Source: Propionibacteriaceae bacterium ZF39 (GTDB lineage Bacteria > Actinomycetota > Actinomycetes > Propionibacteriales > Propionibacteriaceae). From it: a stretch of DNA of 64,000 nucleotides. The translations under genes were made by a program, and so were the position numbers. The stretch covers positions 3,286,001-3,350,000 of the forward strand of contig CP154795.1 in the NCBI GenBank assembly GCA_039565995.1. The letters run 5' to 3'. Below, in pieces: positions 25,419-34,040 of this stretch (the first letter of the stretch is position 1; each line of letters opens with the position of its first letter). The notes beneath the pieces are model-generated. The model had not been told where the DNA came from. It made no database searches and was given only the letters and a program-made list of their open reading frames with translations.

Positions 25419-26621
25419 TTGAGGACGAAGAAGTCACTCCTGGCCGGCCTCGCGCTGGTTACTACCCTGGCCCTCGCGGCCTGCGCTCCCGGCACGACGG
25501 GCACGACCGGATCCTCCGGCGCGCCCGGCGGCCAGAGCTCCGAGCCGATCAAGGTCGGCATCATCTATTCCGAGACCGGCGCGCTCGGCGAATACGGCAA
25601 GACCTATCGCGCCGGCCTCGAAGCCGGGCTGAAGCACGCGACCGACGGCACCAACAAAGTGAATGGTCGCGACCTCCAGGTCACCTATCTCGACGACGGC
25701 GGCGATGCCGACAAGGCCGTCACCCATGCCAAGGACCAGATCGGCCAGGGCACCAAGATCATCGGTGGCACCGTAGTCTCCGGCATCGCGCTCAAGCTGG
25801 CCGAACAGGCCCAGCAGAACAAGGTGCTCTATATCTCGGGCCCGGCGGCCACCGATGCGATCCAGGGCGTGAACAAATACACGTTCCGCTCCGGCCGCCA
25901 GTCGCTGCAGGACGTCGCGACCGCCGGCAGCTTCCTCGAAGGCGGCGGCAAGGTCGTCGTCTTCGCCCAGGACACGGCATTCGGTCAGGGCAACGCCAAG
26001 GCCGTCGAAGCCGTCCTCGGCCCGAAGGGCGCCCAGGTCCAGCCGATCCTGGTTCCCGAGGACGCCACGGAGTTCACTCCGTTCGCGCGCCAGATCATCG
26101 ACGCCAAGCCCGACCTGGTCTTCGTGGCCTGGGCCGGCGCCTCCTCCGGCGCGATGTGGCAGGGCCTGAGCCAGCAGGGCGTACTCGAGCAGACCAAGGT
26201 CGTCACCGGCCTCGGTGACAAGTCGACGTTCGGCGCCTATGGCGCAGCCTCCGACAAGATCAACTTCCTCAATCACTACTTCCCGGCTGCGACCGACAAC
26301 CCGGTCAACCAGGCGATGATCAAGGGCATCGAGGAAGCGGGCGGTACGCCCGACCTGTTCTCCCCCGACGGCTTCGTCGCGGGCCAGATGATCGCTCATG
26401 CCGCCGCGCAGGGTGACGACGTGGACGCCATGGTCGGCGCACTCGAGGGTTGGTCGTTCGACGGACCCAAGGGCAAGACCACGGTCCGCGCCTCGGATCA
26501 CGCCCTCCTCCAGCCGATGTATCAGGTGAAGCTCGTCGCCGACGGCAGCGCGTGGAAGCCCGAGCTCATCAAGGAGATCCCGGCCGACGAGGTCGCCCCG
26601 CCGGAGAAGAAGATCCAGTGA
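25419..26621 (+). CDS. livK: Branched-chain-amino-acid-type ABC substrate-binding lipoprotein
   Basis: A 400-residue periplasmic-binding-protein type I (Peripla_BP_6). The TTG at 25419 has GGAAAGG 8 bases upstream and opens a lipoprotein signal ending in lipobox LAAC. The mature chain has the family start IKVGIIYSETGALGEYGKTY and LEAGLKHATDGTNKVNGRDL. It should capture the solute for LivHM/LivGF encoded directly downstream; the ligand may be an acyl or aromatic acid instead of an amino acid, given the ligase gene in the operon. Its stop overlaps the GTG of livG. Confidence 0.88.
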   Translation: MRTKKSLLAGLALVTTLALAACAPGTTGTTGSSGAPGGQSSEPIKVGIIYSETGALGEYGKTYRAGLEAGLKHATDGTNKVNGRDLQVTYLDDGGDADKAVTHAKDQIGQGTKIIGGTVVSGIALKLAEQAQQNKVLYISGPAATDAIQGVNKYTFRSGRQSLQDVATAGSFLEGGGKVVVFAQDTAFGQGNAKAVEAVLGPKGAQVQPILVPEDATEFTPFARQIIDAKPDLVFVAWAGASSGAMWQGLSQQGVLEQTKVVTGLGDKSTFGAYGAASDKINFLNHYFPAATDNPVNQAMIKGIEEAGGTPDLFSPDGFVAGQMIAHAAAQGDDVDAMVGALEGWSFDGPKGKTTVRASDHALLQPMYQVKLVADGSAWKPELIKEIPADEVAPPEKKIQ

Positions 26622-27424
26622 GCGATGCACCGACGACCGCCGGGACACCGTCCCGCCCCGGTCCTCCGGACACCGGCGCAGCAGCGGCCCTCGAGGTCCG
26701 TGACCTCTCCTGGCAGGTCGGTGGGGCGAAGATCGTGCGAGAAGTCACGTTCGCCGTCGCTCCCGGCGAGTTCGTGGGAGTGATCGGCCCCAACGGGGCC
26801 GGCAAGACGTCGCTGTTCAACCTGATCTCCGGGATCAACCCCATCAGTGGCGGCCGGGTCCTGCTGGCAGGTCGCGACATCACCGGGGATTCGATCGCGG
26901 CGCGGGCGAAGGCGGGGCTGGGGCGCACGTTCCAGACCTCCAGCCTGTTCCCGCGGTTGTCGGTGCGTGAAAACGTTCGTATCGCCGCCCAGCAACAGCT
27001 CGGCGGCAACCTCTCGGTGGTCCGGTTTCCCCGTCGCGGGGACCGGGCCACCGAGCTGGCCGACCAGCACTTGGCCACCGTAGACCTGACCAAACACGAC
27101 ACAGCCGCCGGTGATCTCTCCCACGGCGACAAGCGCAAACTCGAGATCGCCATGCTGCTGGCCACTGACCCCCAGGTGATCCTGCTCGATGAGCCGATGG
27201 CAGGCGTCAACTCCAGCGATGTCCCGGGCCTGACCGAGGTCATCCGCGGCCTCCACCGCTCGGGGAGCACCGTGCTCATGGTCGAACACCACATCGATGT
27301 CGTCCTCGGCCTCGCCGACCGCGTGGCCGTCATGCATCACGGCGAGCTGATCGCGATCGACAGCCCCGACCGCATCATGGCCAACGAAACAGTGCAGAGC
27401 GCCTATCTGGGAGGGGTCGCATGA
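26618..27424 (+). CDS. livG: LivG-type ABC transporter ATP-binding protein
   Basis: A 268-residue ATPase. Walker A is GPNGAGKTS, the signature is a divergent LSHGDKRKLEIAMLL, Walker B is VILLDEPMAGV, and the switch His is in MVEHHIDVV. The GTG at 26618 overlaps the livK stop (GTGA); its frame ends in an ATGA overlap with livF. It powers uptake together with LivF on the cytoplasmic face of LivHM. Confidence 0.92.
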   Translation: MSDAPTTAGTPSRPGPPDTGAAAALEVRDLSWQVGGAKIVREVTFAVAPGEFVGVIGPNGAGKTSLFNLISGINPISGGRVLLAGRDITGDSIAARAKAGLGRTFQTSSLFPRLSVRENVRIAAQQQLGGNLSVVRFPRRGDRATELADQHLATVDLTKHDTAAGDLSHGDKRKLEIAMLLATDPQVILLDEPMAGVNSSDVPGLTEVIRGLHRSGSTVLMVEHHIDVVLGLADRVAVMHHGELIAIDSPDRIMANETVQSAYLGGVA

Positions 27425-28233
27425 GTGCGCACGACCGGGCCGATTCGGCGCACGACCGGGGCGATTCGGCGCACGACCGGGCCGAGTCGGCGCAGGACCG
27501 CGCCGATTCGAGTACCCCGATTCTCACGGTGGCCGGGTTGTCCGCCCACATCGGCGGCCAGCAGGTGGTGGAGCAGGTCGATTTCGAGGTGCCGCCCCTC
27601 GGGGTGACGGCGGTCCTCGGCCGCAACGGCGTGGGCAAGACCTCGACCATCAAGGCCATCCTCGGCCTCATCGATCGCAAGGGCGAGGTGACGTTCGCCG
27701 GCCAGCGCATCGACCACGAACCCACCCATCGCATCGTCCAGCGCGGTGTCGGCTATGTCCCGGAAGACCGTGAGGTCTTCGGTTCGCTCACCGTCGCCGA
27801 GAACCTCAAGCTCGCGACACGCACCGACAACCCCCGCACCGACCTCGTCGACAAGCTCTTCCCCGAGCTGCGCCAGCGCGCCCAGCAACGCGCTGGCACG
27901 CTCTCGGGAGGTCAGCAGCAGATGGTGTCGCTCGCGCGGGCGCTCATCAACCCCAACAAGCTCCTCCTCGTCGACGAGCCGACCAAGGGCCTCGCGCCCA
28001 AGATCGTCACCGAGGTCGCCGAAGCCCTGGCCGAGGCCTCCGCCACGACGCCGGTCCTGCTCGTCGAACAGAACCTCACCGTGGTCGAACGCCTCGCGCA
28101 ACGGGTCATCGTCATCGACTCGGGCCGCGTGGTCCACACCGGCGGTGCCGCGGAACTATTCGCCGATCCGGACCAGATCCAGCGCCTGCTGGGCGTACAC
28201 ACCGAAACCAGCGAGGAGAACCCGGCGCAGTGA
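27421..28233 (+). CDS. livF: LivF-type ABC transporter ATP-binding protein with N-terminal heptad repeats
   Basis: A 270-residue ATPase: Walker A GRNGVGKTST, signature LSGGQQQMVSLARAL, Walker B LLLVDEPTKGL, switch His position replaced by Gln (LLVEQNLTVV), as is common in LivF. Before the ATPase core stand four exact-length repeats of seven residues (SAHDRAD, SAHDRGD, SAHDRAE, SAQDRAD), which are not part of the family. It starts at an ATGA overlap with livG and ends in a GTGA overlap with livH. Confidence 0.92.
   Translation: MSAHDRADSAHDRGDSAHDRAESAQDRADSSTPILTVAGLSAHIGGQQVVEQVDFEVPPLGVTAVLGRNGVGKTSTIKAILGLIDRKGEVTFAGQRIDHEPTHRIVQRGVGYVPEDREVFGSLTVAENLKLATRTDNPRTDLVDKLFPELRQRAQQRAGTLSGGQQQMVSLARALINPNKLLLVDEPTKGLAPKIVTEVAEALAEASATTPVLLVEQNLTVVERLAQRVIVIDSGRVVHTGGAAELFADPDQIQRLLGVHTETSEENPAQ
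27424..27507 (+). repeat. Four 21-bp tandem repeats inside livF
   Basis: Four adjacent 21-base units encode SA(H/Q)DR(A/G)(D/E). Unit borders are 27424, 27445, 27466 and 27487. Because units are multiples of three, copy-number changes would keep the frame. Confidence 0.85.
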
Positions 28234-29105
28234 GCACCATCATCCTTCTCCTGATCACTGGCCTCGGCCTGGGAGCGCTCTATTTCCTGGTGTCCTCGGG
28301 CCTGTCCCTCATCTATGGCCTGATGGGCGTGCTCAACTTCGCCCACGGGTCGTTCCTCACCCTCGCGGCCTTCACCGGCTGGTCGATCGCCCGCCGGATG
28401 GGCCCGGATTCGTGGGGTTCGTTCGCTGTGGCCCTGTTGGCCGGCGCCGTCGTCGGCGCGCTCTTCGCCGCAGCGACCGAGCTGATTCTGGTGAGACCCC
28501 TCTACAAGCGCCACATCGAACAGGTCCTGGTGACCGTCGGCCTCGCGCTGGCCACGGTCGCGCTGTTCGAGGGCATCTGGGGACCCGACCCGATCTTCAT
28601 CTCCGGCCCGGCCTGGATGAAGCAGGTCACGGTGGTCCTCGGCGCGCCGATCCCCAACGACCGGTTCGTCTCGATCGCGGGGGCCGTCATCGTCCTGGTC
28701 GCCATCGTGCTGTTCCTCAACAAGACCCGCTATGGCCTTATCATCCGTGCCGGGGTCGAGAACCGGTCGATGGTCACCGCGCTCGGCATCGACGTGCGCA
28801 AGGCGTTCACGCTGGTCTTCTCGATCGGCGGCGCGGCCGCGGGCATCGGCGGCGTGCTCGCCTCGCAATATTTCGGTTATGTCTCCCCCGCCCTGGGCGC
28901 CTCGCTGCTGATCTTCGCGTTCATCGTGACCGTCATCGGCGGTCTCGGCTCGCTGGCCGGCGCGGCCATCGCGTCGGTCCTGGTCGCGGTGCTCCAGCAG
29001 TTCGCCAACTACTACCTCGGCATCGGCGATGTCATCGTGGTGCTCCTCCTGGCCGCCGTGCTGCTGATCCGGCCGAAGGGCATCCTCGGAAAGCAGGCAG
29101 CATGA
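28230..29105 (+). CDS. livH: LivH-type ABC transporter permease
   Basis: A 291-residue membrane protein with about eight helices. The N-terminal LGLGALYFLVSSGLSLIYGL and VLNFAHGSFLTLAAF are the diagnostic LivH segments, and the late EAA-like loop is GVENRSMVTALGIDVRKAF. GTG start overlapping the livF stop, and an ATGA overlap with livM. Confidence 0.92.
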   Translation: MSTIILLLITGLGLGALYFLVSSGLSLIYGLMGVLNFAHGSFLTLAAFTGWSIARRMGPDSWGSFAVALLAGAVVGALFAAATELILVRPLYKRHIEQVLVTVGLALATVALFEGIWGPDPIFISGPAWMKQVTVVLGAPIPNDRFVSIAGAVIVLVAIVLFLNKTRYGLIIRAGVENRSMVTALGIDVRKAFTLVFSIGGAAAGIGGVLASQYFGYVSPALGASLLIFAFIVTVIGGLGSLAGAAIASVLVAVLQQFANYYLGIGDVIVVLLLAAVLLIRPKGILGKQAA

Positions 29106-30196
29106 GCACGCGCGCACCGGCGCAGACCCGCCCGGCCCTCCCCCTCCGCCCGATCATCGGCGCGGCGGTGGTCGTCCTCCTGGCGGTCCTCCCGCTCCTG
29201 GCCATCCCGGGCCTGGGGATCCTGCCGGGACCGACCTATACGCCGGGTTCGCTCCACCTGCTGGCCATGTGCTGGCTCATCGCGGGGCTCGCGCTGTCCT
29301 ATCACCTGTTGTTCGGCGTCGCAGGGCTCCTGAGCTTCGGTCACGCGCTCTATTTCGGCGTCGGCGTCTATGGCCTGGGCATCGTGCTCGCGCGGACAGA
29401 CCTGCCGCTGATCCCGGCGGCCGCGCTCGTCCTCGTCGGCGGCATCATCGTCGCCCACATCATCGGCGCGATCAGTCTCCGTGTCACGGGCATCTCGTTC
29501 GCGATGGTCACCCTGGCCTTCGCGCAGGCGGGCAACGTGCTCGTCCGGCGCAACCCCGGCCACACGACCGGTGGCGAGGAGGGCCTGGCGCTCGCCACGG
29601 CCGGCGTACCCGATGCCCTCATCGGCGTCGTCAACACCCGCAACCTCTATTGGCTCGCCCTCGGCGTACTCGTGATCGTCTATCTCGTGGTCAGGTGGAT
29701 CGAGCGGTCGCGCGCCGGTCACCTGATCGCGGCGACGCGCGAGAACGAGATGCGCGTACGCGTGCTCGGCGGCAGCCCCTATGTCACCAAGCTGGTGACC
29801 TTCGTGATCGCGGCCACGCTCGCGACCGTCGTCGGCATGGTCTATCTCCTGCTCCAGTCCGGAGCCCAGCCCAGGGCCACCTCCGCCGACTTCACGCTCA
29901 CGCTGCTGGTCATGGTGGTGCTCGGCGGTGTCGGAAGCCGGGCCGGGGCCGTGATCGGCGCAGTGCTCTATACGCTGCTCGACCAGCGCCTCGGCACCCT
30001 CGCGTCCTCCCCGGCCATCGCCAACCTGCCGCCGATCCTCCACGTGCCGCTGTCGGAACCCTTGTTCATCCTCGGAACCCTGTTCATTCTGGTTGTGTTG
30101 TTCCTGCCGGGGGGCTTGTCGGGGGCGCTCAACCGGTTCAATCCGCGGCGCAAGGATCGGCCTGACCCGCGGGAGACCCTCGAGGAGGTCGTATGA
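29102..30196 (+). CDS. livM: LivM-type ABC transporter permease
   Basis: A 364-residue membrane protein with about nine helices. Diagnostic LivM segments are LLSFGHALYFGVGVYGLGI and the EAA-like loop HLIAATRENEMRVRVLGGSP, then GGVGSRAGAVIGAVLYTLL. It pairs with LivH to form the membrane channel. ATG overlaps the livH stop and its own stop overlaps the ATG of the acyl-CoA ligase. Confidence 0.92.
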   Translation: MSTRAPAQTRPALPLRPIIGAAVVVLLAVLPLLAIPGLGILPGPTYTPGSLHLLAMCWLIAGLALSYHLLFGVAGLLSFGHALYFGVGVYGLGIVLARTDLPLIPAAALVLVGGIIVAHIIGAISLRVTGISFAMVTLAFAQAGNVLVRRNPGHTTGGEEGLALATAGVPDALIGVVNTRNLYWLALGVLVIVYLVVRWIERSRAGHLIAATRENEMRVRVLGGSPYVTKLVTFVIAATLATVVGMVYLLLQSGAQPRATSADFTLTLLVMVVLGGVGSRAGAVIGAVLYTLLDQRLGTLASSPAIANLPPILHVPLSEPLFILGTLFILVVLFLPGGLSGALNRFNPRRKDRPDPRETLEEVV

Positions 30197-31728
30197 GCAG
30201 CCAGCACACGCTCGTCCGCTGGATCGCAGACCGGGCCAGGGCGATCCCCGAGGCCGTCGCGATCGATGACCGGTCCGGCCTGACCACCTATGCCGAGTTG
30301 TACGCCCGGTCCCGCGCAACGGCGGTTGCGCTGTCGGCCGCCGGTTATGGACGCGGCGATCGCATCCTCACCCTGACCGGCAACAGCACCGACCACATCG
30401 TGCTCTTCTTCGCCTGCGCCGACCTCGGCATCGCGCTGATCCCGCTCAACTGGCGGCTCACCCCGGTCGAGATCGCGCACCAAGTCGAGCAGTCCGATCC
30501 CCACCTGGTGGTGGTCGAGGACGACTATGCCGACCTGGGCGAGGCATCCCGGGCCCGGTTGGAAACCCCGCCGCCGTGGATGACGTTCGCCGACCTGACC
30601 ACCCCGCCGGCTCGCACGTCCGACGAGCCTCCGCTCCCCGGGCCCGCCGAGGACGACGATGTCATTCTCGTGCTGTTCACCTCGGGCAGTTCGGGCCTGC
30701 CCAAGGCCGCCCAGCTGACCCAGGCCAACTGCTTCTGGAACAACCTGTCCTTCTCCCGGACGATCCCGATGACCGACAACGATGTCGTGCTGACGGTGCT
30801 CCCGCAGTTCCACTCCGGCGGGTGGAATGTGCAGACACTGCTGGCGTTCTGGGTCGGCGCGACGCTGGTGCTGGAGCGCCAGTTCGACGCCGCCCGCATC
30901 CTGCACCTGATCGAGGACCGGGGCGTGACGACCCTGATGGGCGTACCCACGACCTATCAACTCCTCGCCGACCATCCCGACTTCGATGACACCGACCTGA
31001 CCAGCCTCGGCACGGTCGTCGTGGGTGGAGGGCCGATGCCGGTGCCGTTGCTGCGCACGTGGCACGCGCGTGATGTCGAGCTCTGTCAGGGCTATGGGCT
31101 GACCGAGGCCTCCCCCAACGTGCTCTGCCTTCCCGCGCGCTATGCCACGACCCACATCGGCTCGGCCGGCAAGCCCTACCCCTATGTCGATTGCGCGGTC
31201 GCCGATCCGGCGACCGGGGAGATCCTCGAGGGCGCGGCGACCGGCGAACTGCTCGTCGGCGGACCGGGCGTCTTCCCGGGCTATTTCCGCGACGACGAGG
31301 CGACGGCCCGGGTCTTCCGTGATGGCTGGCTGCTCACCGGCGACCTGGTGGAACGCGATGAGAACGGCTTCTACACGATCGTCGACCGCATCAAGGACAT
31401 GTATATCTCCGGTGGCGAAAATGTCAGCCCGGTCGAGGTCGAAGCAACCCTGAGCCTGCACGAGGCCGTGCAGGCGGTGGCCGTCATCGGCATTCCGGAT
31501 GACCGCTGGGGGGAGGTCGGCAAGGCCTTCGTCGTCTGTCGGGAAGAGAGCGGCACCAGCGAGGACGACCTGCGCGCCTACTGCGCAGAACGGCTGGCGA
31601 AGTTCAAGGTGCCGAAGTCGATCGAATTCGTGGCCCAACTCCCCTACAACTCGATGAACAAGATCCGTCGCTTCAGCCTTCGCGATGCCGAGAAGGAAAA
31701 GACCGAACAGCCGACCGGTGACACATGA
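30193..31728 (+). CDS. AMP-forming acyl-CoA synthetase
   Basis: A 511-residue ANL-superfamily ligase. The P-loop-like A3 motif is LFTSGSSGLPKAAQLT, A5 is QGYGLTEASPNVL, A7/A8 are WLLTGDLVERDENGFYTIVD and RIKDMYISGGENVSP, and the catalytic Lys near the end lies in PYNSMNKIRRF. It activates a carboxylic acid to its CoA ester; chain length is unclear. ATGA overlaps on both sides tie it to the liv transporter, which suggests that the imported solute is an acid that is activated at once (inference). Confidence 0.9.
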   Translation: MSSQHTLVRWIADRARAIPEAVAIDDRSGLTTYAELYARSRATAVALSAAGYGRGDRILTLTGNSTDHIVLFFACADLGIALIPLNWRLTPVEIAHQVEQSDPHLVVVEDDYADLGEASRARLETPPPWMTFADLTTPPARTSDEPPLPGPAEDDDVILVLFTSGSSGLPKAAQLTQANCFWNNLSFSRTIPMTDNDVVLTVLPQFHSGGWNVQTLLAFWVGATLVLERQFDAARILHLIEDRGVTTLMGVPTTYQLLADHPDFDDTDLTSLGTVVVGGGPMPVPLLRTWHARDVELCQGYGLTEASPNVLCLPARYATTHIGSAGKPYPYVDCAVADPATGEILEGAATGELLVGGPGVFPGYFRDDEATARVFRDGWLLTGDLVERDENGFYTIVDRIKDMYISGGENVSPVEVEATLSLHEAVQAVAVIGIPDDRWGEVGKAFVVCREESGTSEDDLRAYCAERLAKFKVPKSIEFVAQLPYNSMNKIRRFSLRDAEKEKTEQPTGDT

Positions 31729-32351
31729 GTGCCCAACCCCGGACTGCTCGCGGCACGGCGACAAAGGAGAAGCTGCTGCGGGCCGCCGAGGATGTGTTCA
31801 CCGAACTGGGTTATCACGAGGCCTCGATCGTCAAGATCACCGAGGCGGCCGGCGTCGCGATGGGCACGTTCTACAACTACTACGACAGCAAGCTCCAGAT
31901 CTTCGAGAACCTGGTCGAGGACCTCAACCGGCGTGTTCGCCGGGCCATGAGTGAGGCCAGTGCTGCAGCACCTGATCGGCTCTCGGCCGAACGCGCCGGA
32001 TTCCGTGCCTTCTTCGACTTCACGGCCCGGCACCCAGGGCTCTATCGGGTGATCCGGCAGGCCGAGTTCGTGTCACCGCGGGCGCTGCAGATGCATTATG
32101 AGCGGATCATCGACGGTTATGCCGACGGTCTGCGCGCAGCCGTGGCAACCGGAGAGATCGGAGAGATCGACCCGGATGTCGCGTCCTGGGCGTTCATGGG
32201 GATGGGTGAACTCATCGGGTTGCGGTGGCTACTGTGGGAAGCGCCGGACAAGGGGCCGGCAAGCATCCCGGAGGATGTCTTCGAGCACACGCTCGACCTT
32301 GTTCGCCGCGCGTTGCGGCCCGACCCGGACACCGTTGCACAGGAGGATTGA
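31725..32351 (+). CDS. TetR-family transcriptional regulator
   Basis: A 208-residue repressor type protein. The N-terminal helix-turn-helix is ATKEKLLRAAEDVFTELGYH, then ASIVKITEAAGVAMGTFYNY. The C-terminal ligand domain (about residues 60-205) is divergent, as usual. It is translated from an ATGA overlap with the ligase gene and its stop overlaps the next ATG, so it probably controls its own operon; an acyl-CoA ligand would fit. The dyad at 25359-25374 is a possible site. Confidence 0.9.
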   Translation: MSAQPRTARGTATKEKLLRAAEDVFTELGYHEASIVKITEAAGVAMGTFYNYYDSKLQIFENLVEDLNRRVRRAMSEASAAAPDRLSAERAGFRAFFDFTARHPGLYRVIRQAEFVSPRALQMHYERIIDGYADGLRAAVATGEIGEIDPDVASWAFMGMGELIGLRWLLWEAPDKGPASIPEDVFEHTLDLVRRALRPDPDTVAQED

Positions 32352-33103
32352 TGCCGGAACAGATGCTGAGTGGCCGGACGGCCGTGGTCACCGGAGGCGC
32401 GAGCGGCATCGGTGCGGGTGTGGCCCGGGCCCTGGCCGCCCACGGAGCAACGGTCACGATCGCCGACCTCAACGGCGAGGCCGCGGAGGCGTTGGCAGCC
32501 GAGATCGGCGGCAGGGCCTGGCAGGTGGATCTGGGCGCGACGACCGCGCTCGAGGACCTCACCCTCGACACCGACATCCTCGTCAACAATGCCGGCATCC
32601 AGCAGGTCAGCCCCATTGAGGAGTTCGATCCCGAGCGGTGGCGCCTGATCATGCGCATCATGCTCGAGTCACCGTTCCTGCTGATCCGGGCGGCGCTCCC
32701 CCACATGTACGCCCAGGGCTGGGGCCGCATCATCAACATCTCCTCGGTCCACGGCCTGGTGGCATCGCCCTACAAGGCGGCCTATGTCTCCGCCAAGCAC
32801 GGCCTGGAGGGGCTTTCCAAGGTGACGGCCCTGGAGGGTGCCGAGAAGGGCGTGACGAGTGTGTGCGTCAACCCCGGGTATGCCTGGACTCCCCTCGTCG
32901 AGAAGCAGCTCCCCGACCAGGCGAAGGCCCACAACATGAGCGTCGAGGAAGTCACCGAGAAGGTGATCCTCGCGCCCCAGCCGATCAAGGACTTCGTGCA
33001 GACGGCCGACCTCGGCGAAATGGTGGCCTTCCTCTGTGGCCCACACGGTGCGATGATCACCGGCTCGAATTTCATCGCCGACGGCGGCTGGACCGCCCGA
33101 TGA
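32351..33103 (+). CDS. 3-hydroxybutyrate dehydrogenase (SDR family)
   Basis: A 250-residue short-chain dehydrogenase. The cofactor motif is VVTGGASGIGAGVARAL, then DILVNNAGIQ, the Ser in NISSVHGLVASPYKAAYVSA and the YxxxK pair in that stretch (Tyr-Val-Ser-Ala-Lys). The tail VNPGYAWTPLVEKQ is close to BdhA enzymes that interconvert 3-hydroxybutyrate and acetoacetate. AGGAGG stands 6 bases before the ATG, which overlaps the tetR stop by one base (TGATG). A second ATG four codons later is possible. Confidence 0.85.
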   Translation: MPEQMLSGRTAVVTGGASGIGAGVARALAAHGATVTIADLNGEAAEALAAEIGGRAWQVDLGATTALEDLTLDTDILVNNAGIQQVSPIEEFDPERWRLIMRIMLESPFLLIRAALPHMYAQGWGRIINISSVHGLVASPYKAAYVSAKHGLEGLSKVTALEGAEKGVTSVCVNPGYAWTPLVEKQLPDQAKAHNMSVEEVTEKVILAPQPIKDFVQTADLGEMVAFLCGPHGAMITGSNFIADGGWTAR

Positions 33104-34008
33104 GCCGCCTCACGAGCCGCCCCATCGCCGCCCACGAGCGATACCGGCCGATCGATGTGCCCCTGGGCGGGGGCAACCTGCACGTCGGCGTCTGGGAGGC
33201 CAGCACCTTCCACCCGAAAGGCACGCTCCTGGCCATCCACGGCATCACCGGCACCCATCTGAGCTGGCAGTGGCTCGCCGAGGAGCTCACCGACTGGCGC
33301 CTTATCGCTCCCGACCTGCGGGGCCGCGGTCGCAGCAACGGCCTGCAAGGGCCGTTCGGCATGGCCCGCCACGCCGACGACCTGGCGGTCGCACTCGCGG
33401 CCGCGGGCATGCCCGAACCGGTCACCGTCATCGGCCACTCCATGGGTGGCTATGTCGCGCTGGTCCTGGCTCACCGGCATCCCGAGCGGGTACGCCGGCT
33501 CCTCCTCGTCGACGGCGGCATTCCGGTGCAGCTCCCCGAGGGGGTACGCCCGGAGGACGCCCTCACGGCAGTGCTCGGCCCGACGGCGGAGCGACTCAAC
33601 AAGACATTCGCCTCACTCGACGAGGTCGACACACTGTGGCAGCACCATCCAGGCCTGCAGGGACAGTGGGGACCCGAGCTGGCGGCGTACGCCGAATATG
33701 ACCTCCGCGGTGAGGAGCCGGAACTACGCCCGAGCACGCGTTATGAGGCCATGGCGGAGGATTCGGCAGACATCCAGCTCGGTGATGCGTTGCCGGCGGC
33801 CATGGAGGCACTGGCCCATCCGGCCGTCTTCCTGCGCGCCGAGCGCGGCATGCAGAATCAACCGGGCGGCCTGTTCACGACCGAGTGGGCGGCGGAGTGG
33901 GCCGCACGGATTCCCGGCCTCGAGGTGCGCGACATGCCGGACACGAACCACTTCACCATTGTGATGTCCGACTTCGGCAGTCGCCTGCTGGCCGCCGCAG
34001 TTCGCTAG
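33100..34008 (+). CDS. Alpha/beta hydrolase
   Basis: A 302-residue alpha/beta hydrolase. AIHGITGTHLSWQWL is the oxyanion-hole region, GHSMGGYVALVLA the Ser nucleophile elbow, and DTNHFTIV the late His. Its ATGA overlap with the dehydrogenase gene makes it the last gene of the liv run. It could release or process the acid handled by the ligase; the substrate is unknown. It ends 32 bases before the CYTH-CHAD gene. Confidence 0.85.
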   Translation: MSRLTSRPIAAHERYRPIDVPLGGGNLHVGVWEASTFHPKGTLLAIHGITGTHLSWQWLAEELTDWRLIAPDLRGRGRSNGLQGPFGMARHADDLAVALAAAGMPEPVTVIGHSMGGYVALVLAHRHPERVRRLLLVDGGIPVQLPEGVRPEDALTAVLGPTAERLNKTFASLDEVDTLWQHHPGLQGQWGPELAAYAEYDLRGEEPELRPSTRYEAMAEDSADIQLGDALPAAMEALAHPAVFLRAERGMQNQPGGLFTTEWAAEWAARIPGLEVRDMPDTNHFTIVMSDFGSRLLAAAVR

Positions 34009-34040
34009 AATGCCCTTCCCTGTCAGAGAAAGGCTGGGCC

